Shown here: in pieces, positions 7,732 to 17,004 of the stretch
Layout of the letters: each line of letters begins with the position of its first letter
How positions within the stretch are numbered: position 1 is the stretch's first letter
Source of the DNA: Lachnospiraceae bacterium
GTDB lineage: Bacteria; Bacillota; Clostridia; Lachnospirales; Lachnospiraceae
Assembly (NCBI GenBank): GCA_009774245.1
Contig: VSNM01000030.1
Span: 1-63,727, forward strand
Direction: 5' to 3'
Length of the DNA stretch: 63,727 nt
The notes under the pieces: generated by a model
Told to the model about the DNA's origin: nothing
The model's input: only the letters and a program-made list of their open reading frames with translations
Databases searched by the model: none
Program-made: the position numbers and the translations under genes

Positions 7732-10700
7732 ATGAGTTCCTTGACCAAGCTGGCCCTGAAAAGGCCTGTATCAGCACTTTTGATTGTGCTGGCGTTATTT
7801 GTCTTTGGTATCAGTTCTGTTTTTGGCTTTAAGATGGAGCTGACGCCCGATCTGGAAATGCCCATGTTGTTTGTCATGACCATCTTTCAGGGCGGCGATC
7901 CGGCGACGACTGAGGAGCTGGTGACAAAGGTTATCGAAGATTCGGGAAAAACGTTGTCAGGTGTTGATTCTGTCACCTCGCAGACGACAGAGAATATGTC
8001 GCTCGTCATGTTTTCTTACGAATACGGCACGGATACGGACGATGCGTATGCAGATCTGAGAAGTGCGATTGATACTGCGTCGCTGCAGCTGCCGGACGAT
8101 GCGCAGGACCCTGTGATCATTGAGATGGATATGAATGCGCAGGATATGATGACATTGTCCGTCACCTCGACAGGCGATACGGATGTGTTGACTTTTGTGG
8201 AGGATGAGCTTCAGCCTGAGCTGGAACGTCTCTCGGATGTTGCCCAGATCACGATATCAGGTGGTGAGCAGGACTATATCAGGATACAGCTTCACAGTGA
8301 CAAGATGCAGCAGTACGGCGTGACCATGGCGAATGTCAGGTCATACATTGCGACGACTGATTTTACGATACCGATCGGAAGCGTCGACCAGGGAGCACAG
8401 AGTATCAGCGCTTCCGCTTCATCAAAGCCGGCGAATCTGATGGATTTGCAGAATATACCTATTATAACAGGCCGCGGGACGACGATCACCCTCTCGGATA
8501 TCGCCACTGTGTCAATGTCCTCGAGGGCGAACAGCAGTATCAGCCGCTTTAACGGACAGGACAGTATCAGTGTCGGCATCGCAAAGGTTCAGAGCGAAGG
8601 TACGGTTGACGTATCCAACCATGTGAAATCACTGATCGAGCAGGTGTCAGCAAAAAACTCTGCGATTCAGATCTCTGTGGCATACGATGCGGCGGACAGT
8701 ATTAGGTCCTCGCTGAGTTCGGTGGCGGAGACGCTGGTACTGGGCGTCCTGTTTTCCATGCTGGTATTGTTTATCTTTTTTGGCGATTTCAAGGCGAGCC
8801 TGATCGTGGGCAGTTCGATGCCTATATCACTTCTGGCGACACTGATTTTCATGAGTTTCGCAGGATTCTCATTGAATGTGGTTACCATGGGAGCGCTTGT
8901 GATCGCGATCGGTATGATGGTCGACGCGTCGATCGTCGTGCTGGAGAGCTGCTTCCGGTTAAAGGATGAAAAGCCGGACTTTAAGGACGCTGCATTCGTG
9001 GGTACGAAGGTGGTGGCTTCTTCCGTGTCCGCATCAACGATCACGACAGTCGTCGTGTATCTGCCGCTTGCTACGATGAAGGGACTGGCCGGACAGCTCT
9101 TCTCACAGCTTGGATTTACGATCATCTTTGCGATGATGTCATCCCTGATCGTGGCGATCACGCTGATTCCCATTTTCTTCTGGAAATACCGTCCTAAGGA
9201 GAAGAAGGACACGCTGGCAAACCGGATCGTCGGAAAGGTCGGAAACGGATACAAGACACTTTTGCAGCATATCATGCTGAAGAAAAAGACGGTCATGCTC
9301 GTGGCCGTGGGACTTCTGGCGCTGGCACTCTACCTTGCATCACTGCTTGACACAGAGCTGATGTCTGCGACAGGTCTTGACAATATGAGTATTTCCATAG
9401 AGCAGCGCTCAGGGACCAGACTTGAGGTGATGGATGAAAATATCCAGTTTATCGAGCAGATGATTATCGATGATCCTGATTTTGACGGCTGTAATCTGAC
9501 AATCAGCGGCTCCACGGCGACGATTACGGCATATCCCTCGGAGACCTGTGAGAAGAGTGTCAGTCAGCTGGTGGATGAGTATAATATGAAGCTGAAGGAT
9601 GCCACGAATATGAGTATTATTGTCTCGGCAGCAGGAAGCGGGATGTCCTCCATGATGAGTGTCATGTCGAGCACGGAGGTCGATCTGGTCGGTGACAATA
9701 TCGACGACCTGAAGACTGCCGCCAGGCAGGTGGATGCGATCATGATGGATATTCCCGGCGTCATCAAGACATCGAGCAATCTGACATCGGACGCCACACA
9801 GGTAAAGATACAGATTGATCCGCTAAAATGTATGAACGTTGGCCTGACGGCTGTGCAGGTTGCAAGTGAGATGTACAATGCCAGCAGCGGTATCGAGGTG
9901 ATGGATATGACGATCGGGACAGAAGAGTATTCTGTGCGGATGGAATATCCGGAGGACAGTTATGTCAATATGAATCAGCTCCTGAATCTTGAGATCGCCA
10001 CTCCGATGGGAAGTGTGGTCACGGTGGGCGATGTGGCAGAGGCGGCGTATTCTGACGTACCGGATACGCTGGTGAGAGAGGATGGAAAGTATCAGGTAGC
10101 AATCACGGCTTACACGACGGATTCTGCAAAGTTCACGGCACAGGATGCCATTATCGAGGCTGTGGATGAGGCGGAGCAGAGGGGCGAGTTCCCAGAGGGC
10201 GTCGGTCAGACACAAAATATTATGAATGAAATGATCATGGAGGAATTTACAGCGATCGGAAAGGCAATTCTCACGGCGGTATTTCTGATCTTCCTCGTCA
10301 TGGCAATGCAGTTTGAGTCACCGGTATTCTCGCTCATGGTCATGCTCAGTATACCATTTAGCTTGATCGGTTCATTCTTCCTGCTGTTTATCACCGGTTC
10401 GACGCTGAACATGACATCACTGATGGGTGTGCTGATGCTGGTCGGTATCGTTGTAAATAATGGTATTTTGTATGTCGATACGACAAATCAGCTCAAGGAA
10501 ACGATGCCTTTGAACGACGCGCTGATGGAGAGCGGGCGTCTGCGTCTGCGGCCAATCCTCATGACGACGCTGACGACGATCCTGTCCATGCTGCCGATGA
10601 TCTTTACCACGAACGAAAACGCGGCGATGATGAAAGGAATGTCACTCATCATTATCGGCGGTCTGATCACATCGACATTGCTAATATTGCTGCTCCTGCC

Positions 10701-10797
10701 GAGCTTTTATCTGCTGATGAGCAAGCAGGGCAGAAAAGAGGCGAAGGAGAGGCGACAGATGAAGCGCCAGAAACGGCTTGCTGACAAAAATCAGTAA
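7732..10797 (+). CDS. RND family efflux permease
   Basis: A 1021-residue AcrB/HAE1-like proton-driven exporter. The start at 7732 is chosen from GGAGGG ten bases upstream; earlier in-frame starts would overlap the adaptor gene. The architecture is TM1 (residues ~10-30), a large extracytoplasmic loop, six TM segments around residues 335-500, a second loop, and a final TM block. The DDAYADLRSAID and GALVIAIGMMVDASIVV segments (the latter carries the TM4 Asp used for proton transfer) are typical. With the adaptor gene it forms a two-gene operon; substrates cannot be read from sequence. Confidence 0.94.
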   Translation: MSSLTKLALKRPVSALLIVLALFVFGISSVFGFKMELTPDLEMPMLFVMTIFQGGDPATTEELVTKVIEDSGKTLSGVDSVTSQTTENMSLVMFSYEYGTDTDDAYADLRSAIDTASLQLPDDAQDPVIIEMDMNAQDMMTLSVTSTGDTDVLTFVEDELQPELERLSDVAQITISGGEQDYIRIQLHSDKMQQYGVTMANVRSYIATTDFTIPIGSVDQGAQSISASASSKPANLMDLQNIPIITGRGTTITLSDIATVSMSSRANSSISRFNGQDSISVGIAKVQSEGTVDVSNHVKSLIEQVSAKNSAIQISVAYDAADSIRSSLSSVAETLVLGVLFSMLVLFIFFGDFKASLIVGSSMPISLLATLIFMSFAGFSLNVVTMGALVIAIGMMVDASIVVLESCFRLKDEKPDFKDAAFVGTKVVASSVSASTITTVVVYLPLATMKGLAGQLFSQLGFTIIFAMMSSLIVAITLIPIFFWKYRPKEKKDTLANRIVGKVGNGYKTLLQHIMLKKKTVMLVAVGLLALALYLASLLDTELMSATGLDNMSISIEQRSGTRLEVMDENIQFIEQMIIDDPDFDGCNLTISGSTATITAYPSETCEKSVSQLVDEYNMKLKDATNMSIIVSAAGSGMSSMMSVMSSTEVDLVGDNIDDLKTAARQVDAIMMDIPGVIKTSSNLTSDATQVKIQIDPLKCMNVGLTAVQVASEMYNASSGIEVMDMTIGTEEYSVRMEYPEDSYVNMNQLLNLEIATPMGSVVTVGDVAEAAYSDVPDTLVREDGKYQVAITAYTTDSAKFTAQDAIIEAVDEAEQRGEFPEGVGQTQNIMNEMIMEEFTAIGKAILTAVFLIFLVMAMQFESPVFSLMVMLSIPFSLIGSFFLLFITGSTLNMTSLMGVLMLVGIVVNNGILYVDTTNQLKETMPLNDALMESGRLRLRPILMTTLTTILSMLPMIFTTNENAAMMKGMSLIIIGGLITSTLLILLLLPSFYLLMSKQGRKEAKERRQMKRQKRLADKNQ

Positions 10798-10811
10798 ATT
10801 GTAATGCATAG

Positions 10812-10858
10812 ATCGACACTGATATTTTCATGGAAAAAATTTCAGTGTCGATTATTTT
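10812..10858 (+). terminator. Terminator after the RND operon
   Basis: ATCGACACTGA at 10812-10822 pairs perfectly with TCAGTGTCGAT at 10842-10852, followed by TATTTTAT. It separates the RND pair from spoIVB. Confidence 0.8.
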
Positions 10859-10918
10859 ATAAAAAAATCCATATACTACAATCAGTCAAAAGTATGCAGA
10901 GAGTAAGGTAGTGGATGG

Positions 10919-12172
10919 ATGAGAGCAGAGAAAAGAAGACAAAGATACCTTCTGTTTTTATATATTTTTTTGGGGTTTGCGATCGGATTGTTCTGTTGGG
11001 CAACATACGCATATTATCAGAGCACTGTGCCAAGTACGATCAGCATCAAGGCAGGGACCAGCGAGGAATTGAATCTGCGCATTCCGGCGTCGGGTGTCCT
11101 CAGCACAGACTCAGAGACGGTGCTGGCGCTCAATCAGCCGCTGACGATCGTGGCGGGGGATACGACCAGCTCCTACCAGATGCGGCTGAAGCTTTTTGGC
11201 CTTGTGCCGCTCAAGGATGTGGATATCCAGGTCATAGAGAACACCACCCTGACGCCGGTGGGCAGACCGATCGGGATCTACGTCAGGACACAGGGCGTGC
11301 TCGTGGTGGATACGGGCAGTTTTGAGGGGGCAAACGGCGACAAGTATGCGCCCTCCGACTACAAGCTGCAGGCGGGGGATTATCTCACCGCGATGGACGG
11401 CGTGGCGATCAGCGACAAGAAGCAGATCAGGGAATATGTGGAAAACGGAAACGGAGCGGAGATCATCTTTCAGGTCTCCAGGAAGGACGAGCTGATTCAG
11501 GTAAAGATCAAGCCGGAAGCGGATGGGAACAATGTCTACAAGATGGGCGCGTGGCTCAGGGACAGCGCGCAGGGAATCGGGACGATGACCTATATCGACG
11601 GCAGGAATCAGTTTGGTGCGCTGGGGCATGGCATCAACGATATGGATACAGGAGAGCTCTTAAAGCTTGGGAGCGGACTTCTATACCACACAGAGATTGT
11701 GGCAGTCAAGCGCGGTGCGCGGGGAAATCCCGGCGAGCTGACAGGCGTGATCGAGTATAAGCCGGATCAGGTGTCGGGGGTGATCGTGGACAACACGATA
11801 CAGGGAATCTACGGCGTGGCGAATGCAGAGCTGTTGCGCGAGTACACTGCGGGACAGGAAGCGCTGCCCATAGCGCTAAAACAGGAAGTGACAACCGGGC
11901 CGGCACAGATATTGTGCACTATTGACGGGGAGGCAAAGTACTATGATGTGGAGATCACAAAGCTTGCGCCGGGGAAGGAGGCAGTAAACCGCCAGATCTC
12001 TCTCGAGGTCACGGACGAGGAGCTGCTCTCCGTAACGGGTGGTATCGTACAGGGAATGAGTGGAGCGCCGATCGTGCAGAACGATAAGTTCGTCGGCGCC
12101 GTCACGCACGTGCTCGTGCAGGACAGCACCAAGGGATATGGGATATTTATAGAGGATATGCTGGGGCATTGA
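10919..12172 (+). CDS. spoIVB: SpoIVB peptidase
   Basis: A 417-residue stage IV sporulation serine peptidase (S55). One N-terminal membrane segment (residues ~8-29) precedes a PDZ-like region (~110-190) and the protease domain. The catalytic His is in GALGHGIND and the catalytic Ser in GMSGAPIV near residue 381. In Bacillus, SpoIVB is made in the forespore, is secreted into the intermembrane space and signals activation of pro-sigma-K processing. A CATATACTA upstream at about 10870 resembles a sigma-F/G -10 element, but I see no convincing -35. Its presence indicates an endospore-forming lineage. GTAGTGG lies just upstream of the ATG at 10919. Confidence 0.93.
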   Translation: MRAEKRRQRYLLFLYIFLGFAIGLFCWATYAYYQSTVPSTISIKAGTSEELNLRIPASGVLSTDSETVLALNQPLTIVAGDTTSSYQMRLKLFGLVPLKDVDIQVIENTTLTPVGRPIGIYVRTQGVLVVDTGSFEGANGDKYAPSDYKLQAGDYLTAMDGVAISDKKQIREYVENGNGAEIIFQVSRKDELIQVKIKPEADGNNVYKMGAWLRDSAQGIGTMTYIDGRNQFGALGHGINDMDTGELLKLGSGLLYHTEIVAVKRGARGNPGELTGVIEYKPDQVSGVIVDNTIQGIYGVANAELLREYTAGQEALPIALKQEVTTGPAQILCTIDGEAKYYDVEITKLAPGKEAVNRQISLEVTDEELLSVTGGIVQGMSGAPIVQNDKFVGAVTHVLVQDSTKGYGIFIEDMLGH

Positions 12173-12176
12173 AGTC

Positions 12177-12209
12177 TTTCCCCACAAAACGCTATGAGAC
12201 GTGGGGAAA
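12177..12209 (+). terminator. Hairpin after spoIVB
   Basis: TTTCCCCA at 12177-12184 pairs with TGGGGAAA at 12202-12209. There is no T tract on the + strand, so termination is plausible but weak. Confidence 0.5.
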
Positions 12210-12267
12210 CAGACAAATGCTCCAGTACTAAATTTACAAAAGATGATACGAATGGGAGTGTACGTGA

Positions 12268-13503
12268 ATGATTGAAAAAACGATTGGAAAAAAGATTGAT
12301 AATAAGAAGAATTATCTGGCGATTATGATATCAATTATAGTCAACAATTTCGGAGATGTCCTGTTTGATCTGTTTATTGTATGGAATATCACAAACAGTT
12401 CGGGTGATATCATGAATGCGGTGTATCTGCTGGGAAGTTCGATTTTATTTCGGGCAGTGATCGCCTTATTTATTGGTATTTTGGTTGATCGTATCGATAA
12501 GAAAAAGCTGATTATACTGTCAAATATCAGCTCTGCGCTGATCATTGTATGTTTTGCCTGTTCCTATTCCTACATATTACAACATATAGGACTGGGTATC
12601 TTTTTTATTCTGCTCAATGACATCAATAACGAAGTTTTTGGCAGGAGTTATCTGGTAATGGCGTCTGAACTGTTTTCGCAGGAGGTATTTATCAAATTCC
12701 GTGCAGGGTGTACGATCATAAATCGTGTTGTGGTGATAGCAGGCTCAAGTATTGTGGGCTTTCTGGTCGCCCTGATTCCCGACAAGGCCATATTTTTGAT
12801 TGACATCGTTACTTTTATGATTAGTGCAGGTTGTATCGGACTCGTAAGATACAAACATATGGCCCCGCCGCAGGAAGCACAGAGGAGCATAGGCAGTATT
12901 TTAAAAGATCTGCGCGGAGATCTTGGCAGAATGTTCTCGGAAATGACAACGAATCCATTTATAAAAAAATTTATTGTTATCATGTTTATCCTGAATCTTG
13001 CATATGGGTATATTCCTGAAATCCTGCCGGTAAAAATAGCAGATGATCTGTCGAGTGCTGTTATACTGGGTATGATCAAATCATTTATGGCGATTGGAGA
13101 GATATTAGGGCTTGCGGTTGTGTCGCGCAAAGGCAGCCAGGTGAGCAGACTTTTCAAAATCAGTATGATTGGAAACGCGCTCTGCATGTTATCACTGGCA
13201 TTTACACAAAACAGCTATGGAATCCTTTTGATTTTCTTCCTGTATGGCTTTCTGGATTCCATTACACAGCCGTTGTTTAGTTATACAGTGACGATGATCG
13301 ATGAGGCGGACAGGGGAAAGATTATGGGCGGAATAGATACTGTGATATTGTTGTCGCCAAGCATTGGCATGTACCTATTTGCCAGACTGATGCGTTTTCA
13401 CAAATTTGCAGGGTATATTGGCGTGGCAGGTGTTTTTATCGTGGCGTTTTTGATTGTTCTATTTAGCAGGGAACTGAACCGTATTGTTGTAAAAAGTGAG
13501 TAG
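12268..13503 (+). CDS. MFS transporter (EntS-like)
   Basis: A 411-residue major facilitator with about 12 hydrophobic segments. The first cytoplasmic loop has GILVDRIDKKKLI, the A-motif region of the family. The arrangement resembles EntS/YfiS-type exporters. The N-terminus MIEKTIGKKIDNKKN is cytoplasmic and basic. GGGAG lies 11 bases upstream of the ATG at 12268. It stands alone, with the spoIVB hairpin before it and a promoter for hemW after it. Substrate unknown. Confidence 0.85.
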   Translation: MIEKTIGKKIDNKKNYLAIMISIIVNNFGDVLFDLFIVWNITNSSGDIMNAVYLLGSSILFRAVIALFIGILVDRIDKKKLIILSNISSALIIVCFACSYSYILQHIGLGIFFILLNDINNEVFGRSYLVMASELFSQEVFIKFRAGCTIINRVVVIAGSSIVGFLVALIPDKAIFLIDIVTFMISAGCIGLVRYKHMAPPQEAQRSIGSILKDLRGDLGRMFSEMTTNPFIKKFIVIMFILNLAYGYIPEILPVKIADDLSSAVILGMIKSFMAIGEILGLAVVSRKGSQVSRLFKISMIGNALCMLSLAFTQNSYGILLIFFLYGFLDSITQPLFSYTVTMIDEADRGKIMGGIDTVILLSPSIGMYLFARLMRFHKFAGYIGVAGVFIVAFLIVLFSRELNRIVVKSE

Positions 13504-13585
13504 TGAGTAGATTGAAGGGGGAGACAGATGACAAAAGAACTCTCTGGGCAGTGTCATATGATTTTCTGACAGTAATTTAAATGGA

Positions 13586-13613
13586 TTGAAAAAGTTGTGG
13601 AATCTGATATAAT
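13586..13613 (+). promoter_or_regulatory. hemW promoter
   Basis: TTGAAA at 13586-13591, a 16-base spacer and TATAAT at 13608-13613, about 50 bases before the hemW ATG. Confidence 0.75.
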
Positions 13614-13665
13614 AAGAACAATAAGCAAAAAGGAGTATGCCATTGATCTGTAGGGTGGTTTCAGT

Positions 13666-14850
13666 ATGAGGTCAAAAACTTGTGGGGTGTACATTCACAT
13701 TCCCTTTTGTGTTCGAAAATGTGTGTATTGCGATTTTTTGTCAGCTCCAGCGACAAGGCAAAGACAGCAGGAGTATATTGCGGCGCTCAAACGAGAGATT
13801 GAGCACGAGGCAGATCAGTATGTCGGATATGAAGTGAGGACAATCTTTTTGGGCGGTGGCACACCGTCCTTGTTAGAGGCGGAGGAGATTGCGGAAATTC
13901 TTGAATGCCTTGGGAAGTATTATCATATTGCTGCGGCGGCTGAGATTACGATGGAGATGAATCCGGGTACAGTGGACGGCGGCAAACTGCTGAAATTGCG
14001 GAAGTCGGGGATAAACAGGCTGAGTATCGGATTGCAGTCCACAGAGAATGCAGAGCTGAGACTGTTGGGACGGATTCATACATATGAGGATTTTCTGCGG
14101 ACATACCGACAGGCAAGGGAAGTGGGCTTTACCAATATCAATGTTGATCTGATGTCAGCATTGCCGGGACAGGGGATGGAAAGCTGGATGCGGACGCTTG
14201 AGAGGGTGACAGCATTGCAGCCAGAGCATATATCAGCCTACAGTCTGATCATTGAGGAGGGAACGCACCTGTATGACAGACAGGACGAATACCCGCCTGT
14301 GCCTGATGAGGACGAGGACAGGCTGATGTATCAGGTAACCAAGCGGATTCTTGCGGAAAAAGGCTATCGGCGCTATGAAATATCAAATTATGCAAAGGAA
14401 GGCTGCGAGTGCAGACATAATTGCATCTATTGGCAGTGCGGAGTCAGGCATACGACGGATTATATCGGTTTTGGGCTGGGTGCAGCTTCCAGGGTAAATG
14501 ATGTGCGATGGAAAAATACAGATGATATGGAGCAGTATCTTTCAGCCTTTGCCGGGGATTATGATATCAAGAGGGAGGTACAAAAGCTGTCACAAAACGA
14601 CTGCATAGAAGAATTCATGTTTTTGGGGCTGCGTATGACAAATGGTGTGTCTAAGCAGGAATTTGCCGACAGCTTTAGCATCGGAATAGAGGAGCTCTAC
14701 GGCGAAGTTCTGTGTAAGTGGGAGAGACTGGGAAAGCTGATACAGAGCGGCGACTGCATCAGACTGACAGATGCAGGAATTGATGTCAGCAATTTGGTGC
14801 TGGCGGACTTCCTTATGCGCAGCCCCCATGCAGAGGAAAGATGCCGCTAA
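13666..14850 (+). CDS. hemW: HemW-like radical SAM heme chaperone, C-terminus from a repeat
   Basis: A 394-residue radical SAM protein of the HemW (formerly HemN-like) family. The CX3CX2C cluster motif is C15-C19-C22 in FCVRKCVYC, followed by GGGTPSLL and the RLSIGLQS region. HemW binds heme and is thought to insert it into client enzymes. The last twelve residues (MRSPHAEERCR plus preceding Leu) and the stop codon lie inside a structured repeat that starts at 14815, so the native C-terminus has probably been replaced or extended. Upstream hemW neighbours such as lepA are not adjacent here; lepA lies 36 kb away. Confidence 0.9.
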   Translation: MRSKTCGVYIHIPFCVRKCVYCDFLSAPATRQRQQEYIAALKREIEHEADQYVGYEVRTIFLGGGTPSLLEAEEIAEILECLGKYYHIAAAAEITMEMNPGTVDGGKLLKLRKSGINRLSIGLQSTENAELRLLGRIHTYEDFLRTYRQAREVGFTNINVDLMSALPGQGMESWMRTLERVTALQPEHISAYSLIIEEGTHLYDRQDEYPPVPDEDEDRLMYQVTKRILAEKGYRRYEISNYAKEGCECRHNCIYWQCGVRHTTDYIGFGLGAASRVNDVRWKNTDDMEQYLSAFAGDYDIKREVQKLSQNDCIEEFMFLGLRMTNGVSKQEFADSFSIGIEELYGEVLCKWERLGKLIQSGDCIRLTDAGIDVSNLVLADFLMRSPHAEERCR

Positions 14851-15039
14851 GGCGGCGCATGGGGCGCGCGGCGAGTAGTGGAGAAGGTCATTCCCCTGCT
14901 CAATTGCGCACGGGCGCATAAGGAAATTAGTTGCTGACGCAACATGCGCCCGGCGCGGCGAGTAGTGGAGAAAGGCATTCCCCTACTCGATTGCACAGCC
15001 TCATGTAGAGGAGAGATGTTGCTAAGGCGGTGCACGGGA
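14815..15039 (+). repeat. Two-hairpin repeat, tandem copies R2a-R2c
   Basis: Three head-to-tail units. R2a (14815-14904) starts ATGCGCAGCC; CCCCATGC pairs with GCATGGGG, an inner CCGCTAAGGCGG hairpin sits in the loop, and the second stem joins GAGTAGTGG with CCCCTGCTC less well. R2b (14905-14992) pairs CGGGCGCA with TGCGCCCG and GAGTAG with CTACTC. R2c (14993-15039) is only the first half, starting CACAGCCTCATG. R2a ends hemW. The array separates hemW from the CsoR-type gene. Confidence 0.85.
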
Positions 15040-15059
15040 ATATGATCAGGAGGACAAGG

Positions 15060-15398
15060 ATGGAAAAAAATATGACACATGACGAGATGCACGAACAGGG
15101 AATCGCGCATGAACATACACATGAACAGGGGCATTCACATACACACAAGGAAACCAAGGCCGTTCTAAACAGGATGTCCAAAATCATCGGGCATATGGAA
15201 GCGGTAAAGTCGATGGTGGAAAACGGCAGGGATTGCAGCGAAGTGCTGATCCAGCTGGCAGCAGTAAAGTCAGCGATCAGCAGTGTGAGCCGTGTGATAT
15301 TAAAGGATCATATCGATCATTGTATCGTCGATGCAGTGCGGGAAAATGATACAGAGTCAATCGAGGAGCTGAAAAAGGCGATTGACAAATTTTTGTAG
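15060..15398 (+). CDS. CsoR/FrmR family metal-sensing repressor with His-rich tail
   Basis: A 112-residue helical repressor; the ATG at 15060 follows AGGAGGA. The core RMSKIIGHMEAVKSMVENG-DCSEVLIQ and DHIDHCIV carry the paired Cys residues of the CsoR-RcnR-FrmR family (Cys in DCSEV and in HIDHC). These proteins leave DNA on binding Cu(I), Ni/Co or formaldehyde. The first 35 residues hold about ten His (HDEMHEQGIAHEHTHEQGH), an added metal-binding tail that hints at Ni/Co or Cu sensing. No metal transporter is adjacent. Confidence 0.88.
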   Translation: MEKNMTHDEMHEQGIAHEHTHEQGHSHTHKETKAVLNRMSKIIGHMEAVKSMVENGRDCSEVLIQLAAVKSAISSVSRVILKDHIDHCIVDAVRENDTESIEELKKAIDKFL

Positions 15399-15417
15399 GA
15401 AAGGCGGGGTATACTGT

Positions 15418-15870
15418 ATGAAAGAGGTACAGAAAAGCGTCGTTCTGTATTATGTGCAGGACGAGAAGAAAAAGATTCAGATGGAGGTGCTGGGCATGAG
15501 TATGTCCATCGCGACAAAGCAGCTGAAGCCATCTGATCTGAATACACAGGTCGGAGTGCTTGCCGGACTAAAGAATATCAAACCACTTGACTGGTCGCAG
15601 GAGGAAAAGACACCGGCGATCTTCTGTATGCCGGAGATTATTCTTTTTTCGGGAATGGCGGATAAAAAGCTGGATGAGTTTCTAGTCTCATACAGAAAAG
15701 TGGGACTCACCCCGACAAAGCTCAAGGCCATCCTGACACCCCAAAATGTCAACTGGACCTTATATCATTTGATCAGGGAGCTTTCCTCTGAGAGGACGCA
15801 GATTGAGGCCATGGCAAACAGAAGGGGCAGCGCGGGGAGCTTTTCAGAGGCAAAAAAGGAAGGGGAGTGA
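15418..15870 (+). CDS. DUF3783 family protein
   Basis: A 150-residue protein starting at 15418 (AAGGCGGGG upstream). The central pattern MPEIILFSGMADKKLDEFL ... LKAILTPQNVNWTLYHLIREL is what I know as DUF3783, a small family of Clostridia with no established function. Its stop overlaps the ribosome binding region of the ThyX-like gene, which suggests translational coupling. It lies 20 bases after the CsoR-type gene. Confidence 0.75.
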   Translation: MKEVQKSVVLYYVQDEKKKIQMEVLGMSMSIATKQLKPSDLNTQVGVLAGLKNIKPLDWSQEEKTPAIFCMPEIILFSGMADKKLDEFLVSYRKVGLTPTKLKAILTPQNVNWTLYHLIRELSSERTQIEAMANRRGSAGSFSEAKKEGE

Positions 15871-15878
15871 CAGGGATT

Positions 15879-16436
15879 ATGTATATTGATTTGTTTAAAC
15901 ATGAGGACAACTGGCAGGATATCAAGGATTCTGCCATGAATACAATCAACAAGACGACCGGGAAATACCCTGATTCCGAGTGGAAGAGGCGGCTGATTTT
16001 GTCGGAGCATTCCCCGATCAGGCGCATGCGCTTTTACTGGCGGTGGAAAGACCTGAAATCATGGGTGAGCGTCCATATGGTGCGGCACAAGATTGGAATC
16101 GAGCACTGGGTATCGACGCAGCGAAGCGACAGGACCGGTGTTGACCGTGATGAACTTCCGCAGGGAGCGCTGGTCAATCACGCGTGTGAGGCGGACGCGC
16201 AGGCACTGATCAATATCAGCCGTAAGCGCCTGTGCAGCTGTGCAAGCCCTGAGACGCGCGAGGCGTGGCAGCTTGTCAAGGAGGAGATCGCAAAGATGGA
16301 ACCGGAGCTTGCAAGCTGTATGGTAAAAGAATGCATCTACAGGGGATTCTGTCCCGAAATGTTTTCCTGCGGATACCACAAGACAGAGGCGTTTCAGAAG
16401 GAGCTTGCCGAGTACCGGAAAGGTATTAATGAATAA
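15879..16436 (+). CDS. ThyX-like (FAD-dependent thymidylate synthase fold) protein
   Basis: A 185-residue protein. The EHSPIRRMRFYW segment, the HMVRHKIGIEHWVSTQRSDR segment and the following helical part resemble ThyX, in which an RHRxxS-type motif binds dUMP. Here the motif reads RHKIGIEHWVSTQRSDR and several Cys (CSCASPE, CMVKEC, CPEMFSC) are added at the C-terminus. The protein is shorter than typical ThyX (~210-250). It may be a divergent ThyX or a relative with another flavin reaction. A GTG at 15867 is an alternative start; the ATG at 15879 has AAGGGGAG about ten bases upstream. Confidence 0.7.
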   Translation: MYIDLFKHEDNWQDIKDSAMNTINKTTGKYPDSEWKRRLILSEHSPIRRMRFYWRWKDLKSWVSVHMVRHKIGIEHWVSTQRSDRTGVDRDELPQGALVNHACEADAQALINISRKRLCSCASPETREAWQLVKEEIAKMEPELASCMVKECIYRGFCPEMFSCGYHKTEAFQKELAEYRKGINE

Positions 16437-16561
16437 ATAGGTTTGTATTAGATACGAAAATCACTGCATTCGCGCAAAAACCATTGTGTGAAATGAAATT
16501 GTGCGGTAAAGTATCCTTATCAGAAACATGAAGGTTTTTGATGAGGAAAGGAGGAGGTATC

Positions 16562-17002
16562 ATGATGAACACAATGGTATGGCTGGCGGTTATGATCATA
16601 CTCATCATCATCGAGATTGTGACGGTAGGACTGGCTACGATCTGGTTTGCGATCGGGGCACTGGTGGCAATCATTGTCTCCATGCTGGGCGGGGGGATCA
16701 TACTCCAGCTGACAGTATTTCTGGTGGTATCGTTTGGCATGCTGATACTCACAAGACCCTTGGCGGTAAAGTACATAAACAATTCGCGCACAAGGACAAA
16801 TTATGAGGGTATTATTGGCAAAGTGGTGAGGATCACGCAGGATGTCGACAACATTGCAGACCAGGGCGCTGCCGTGGTAAATGGTCAGGAATGGACTGTC
16901 CGCTCGGCGGATAACAAGTGCAGGATCGCGTCGGGAAGTCTGGCGAAGGTTGTCGATATTAAGGGTGTGAGGCTCATTGTTGTAAAGTATGAGGAGGAGT
17001 AA
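16562..17002 (+). CDS. NfeD family membrane protein
   Basis: A 146-residue protein with two or three N-terminal membrane segments (residues ~3-60) and a C-terminal OB-fold-like NfeD domain (GIIGKVVRITQDVDN ... GQEWTVRSADN ... GSLAKVVDIKGVRLIV). The start at 16562 follows AGGAGG. NfeD proteins pair with SPFH proteins, and the SPFH gene begins two bases after the stop, which supports a membrane microdomain role. Confidence 0.88.
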   Translation: MMNTMVWLAVMIILIIIEIVTVGLATIWFAIGALVAIIVSMLGGGIILQLTVFLVVSFGMLILTRPLAVKYINNSRTRTNYEGIIGKVVRITQDVDNIADQGAAVVNGQEWTVRSADNKCRIASGSLAKVVDIKGVRLIVVKYEEE

Positions 17003-17004
17003 CT

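Noticed and set aside
10870..10878. Sigma-G promoter of spoIVB
   Set aside because: CATATACTA resembles a -10, but no suitable -35 was found, so it is not listed as a feature.
12177..12209. Attenuator for the MFS transporter
   Set aside because: Hairpin lies more than 50 bases before the gene and no alternative pairing or leader peptide was found; kept only as a weak terminator.
13528..13569. Short frame MTKELSGQCHMIF after GGGGGAG, possible leader peptide or toxin
   Set aside because: Good ribosome binding site, but only 13 codons with no attenuator structure or hydrophobic segment.
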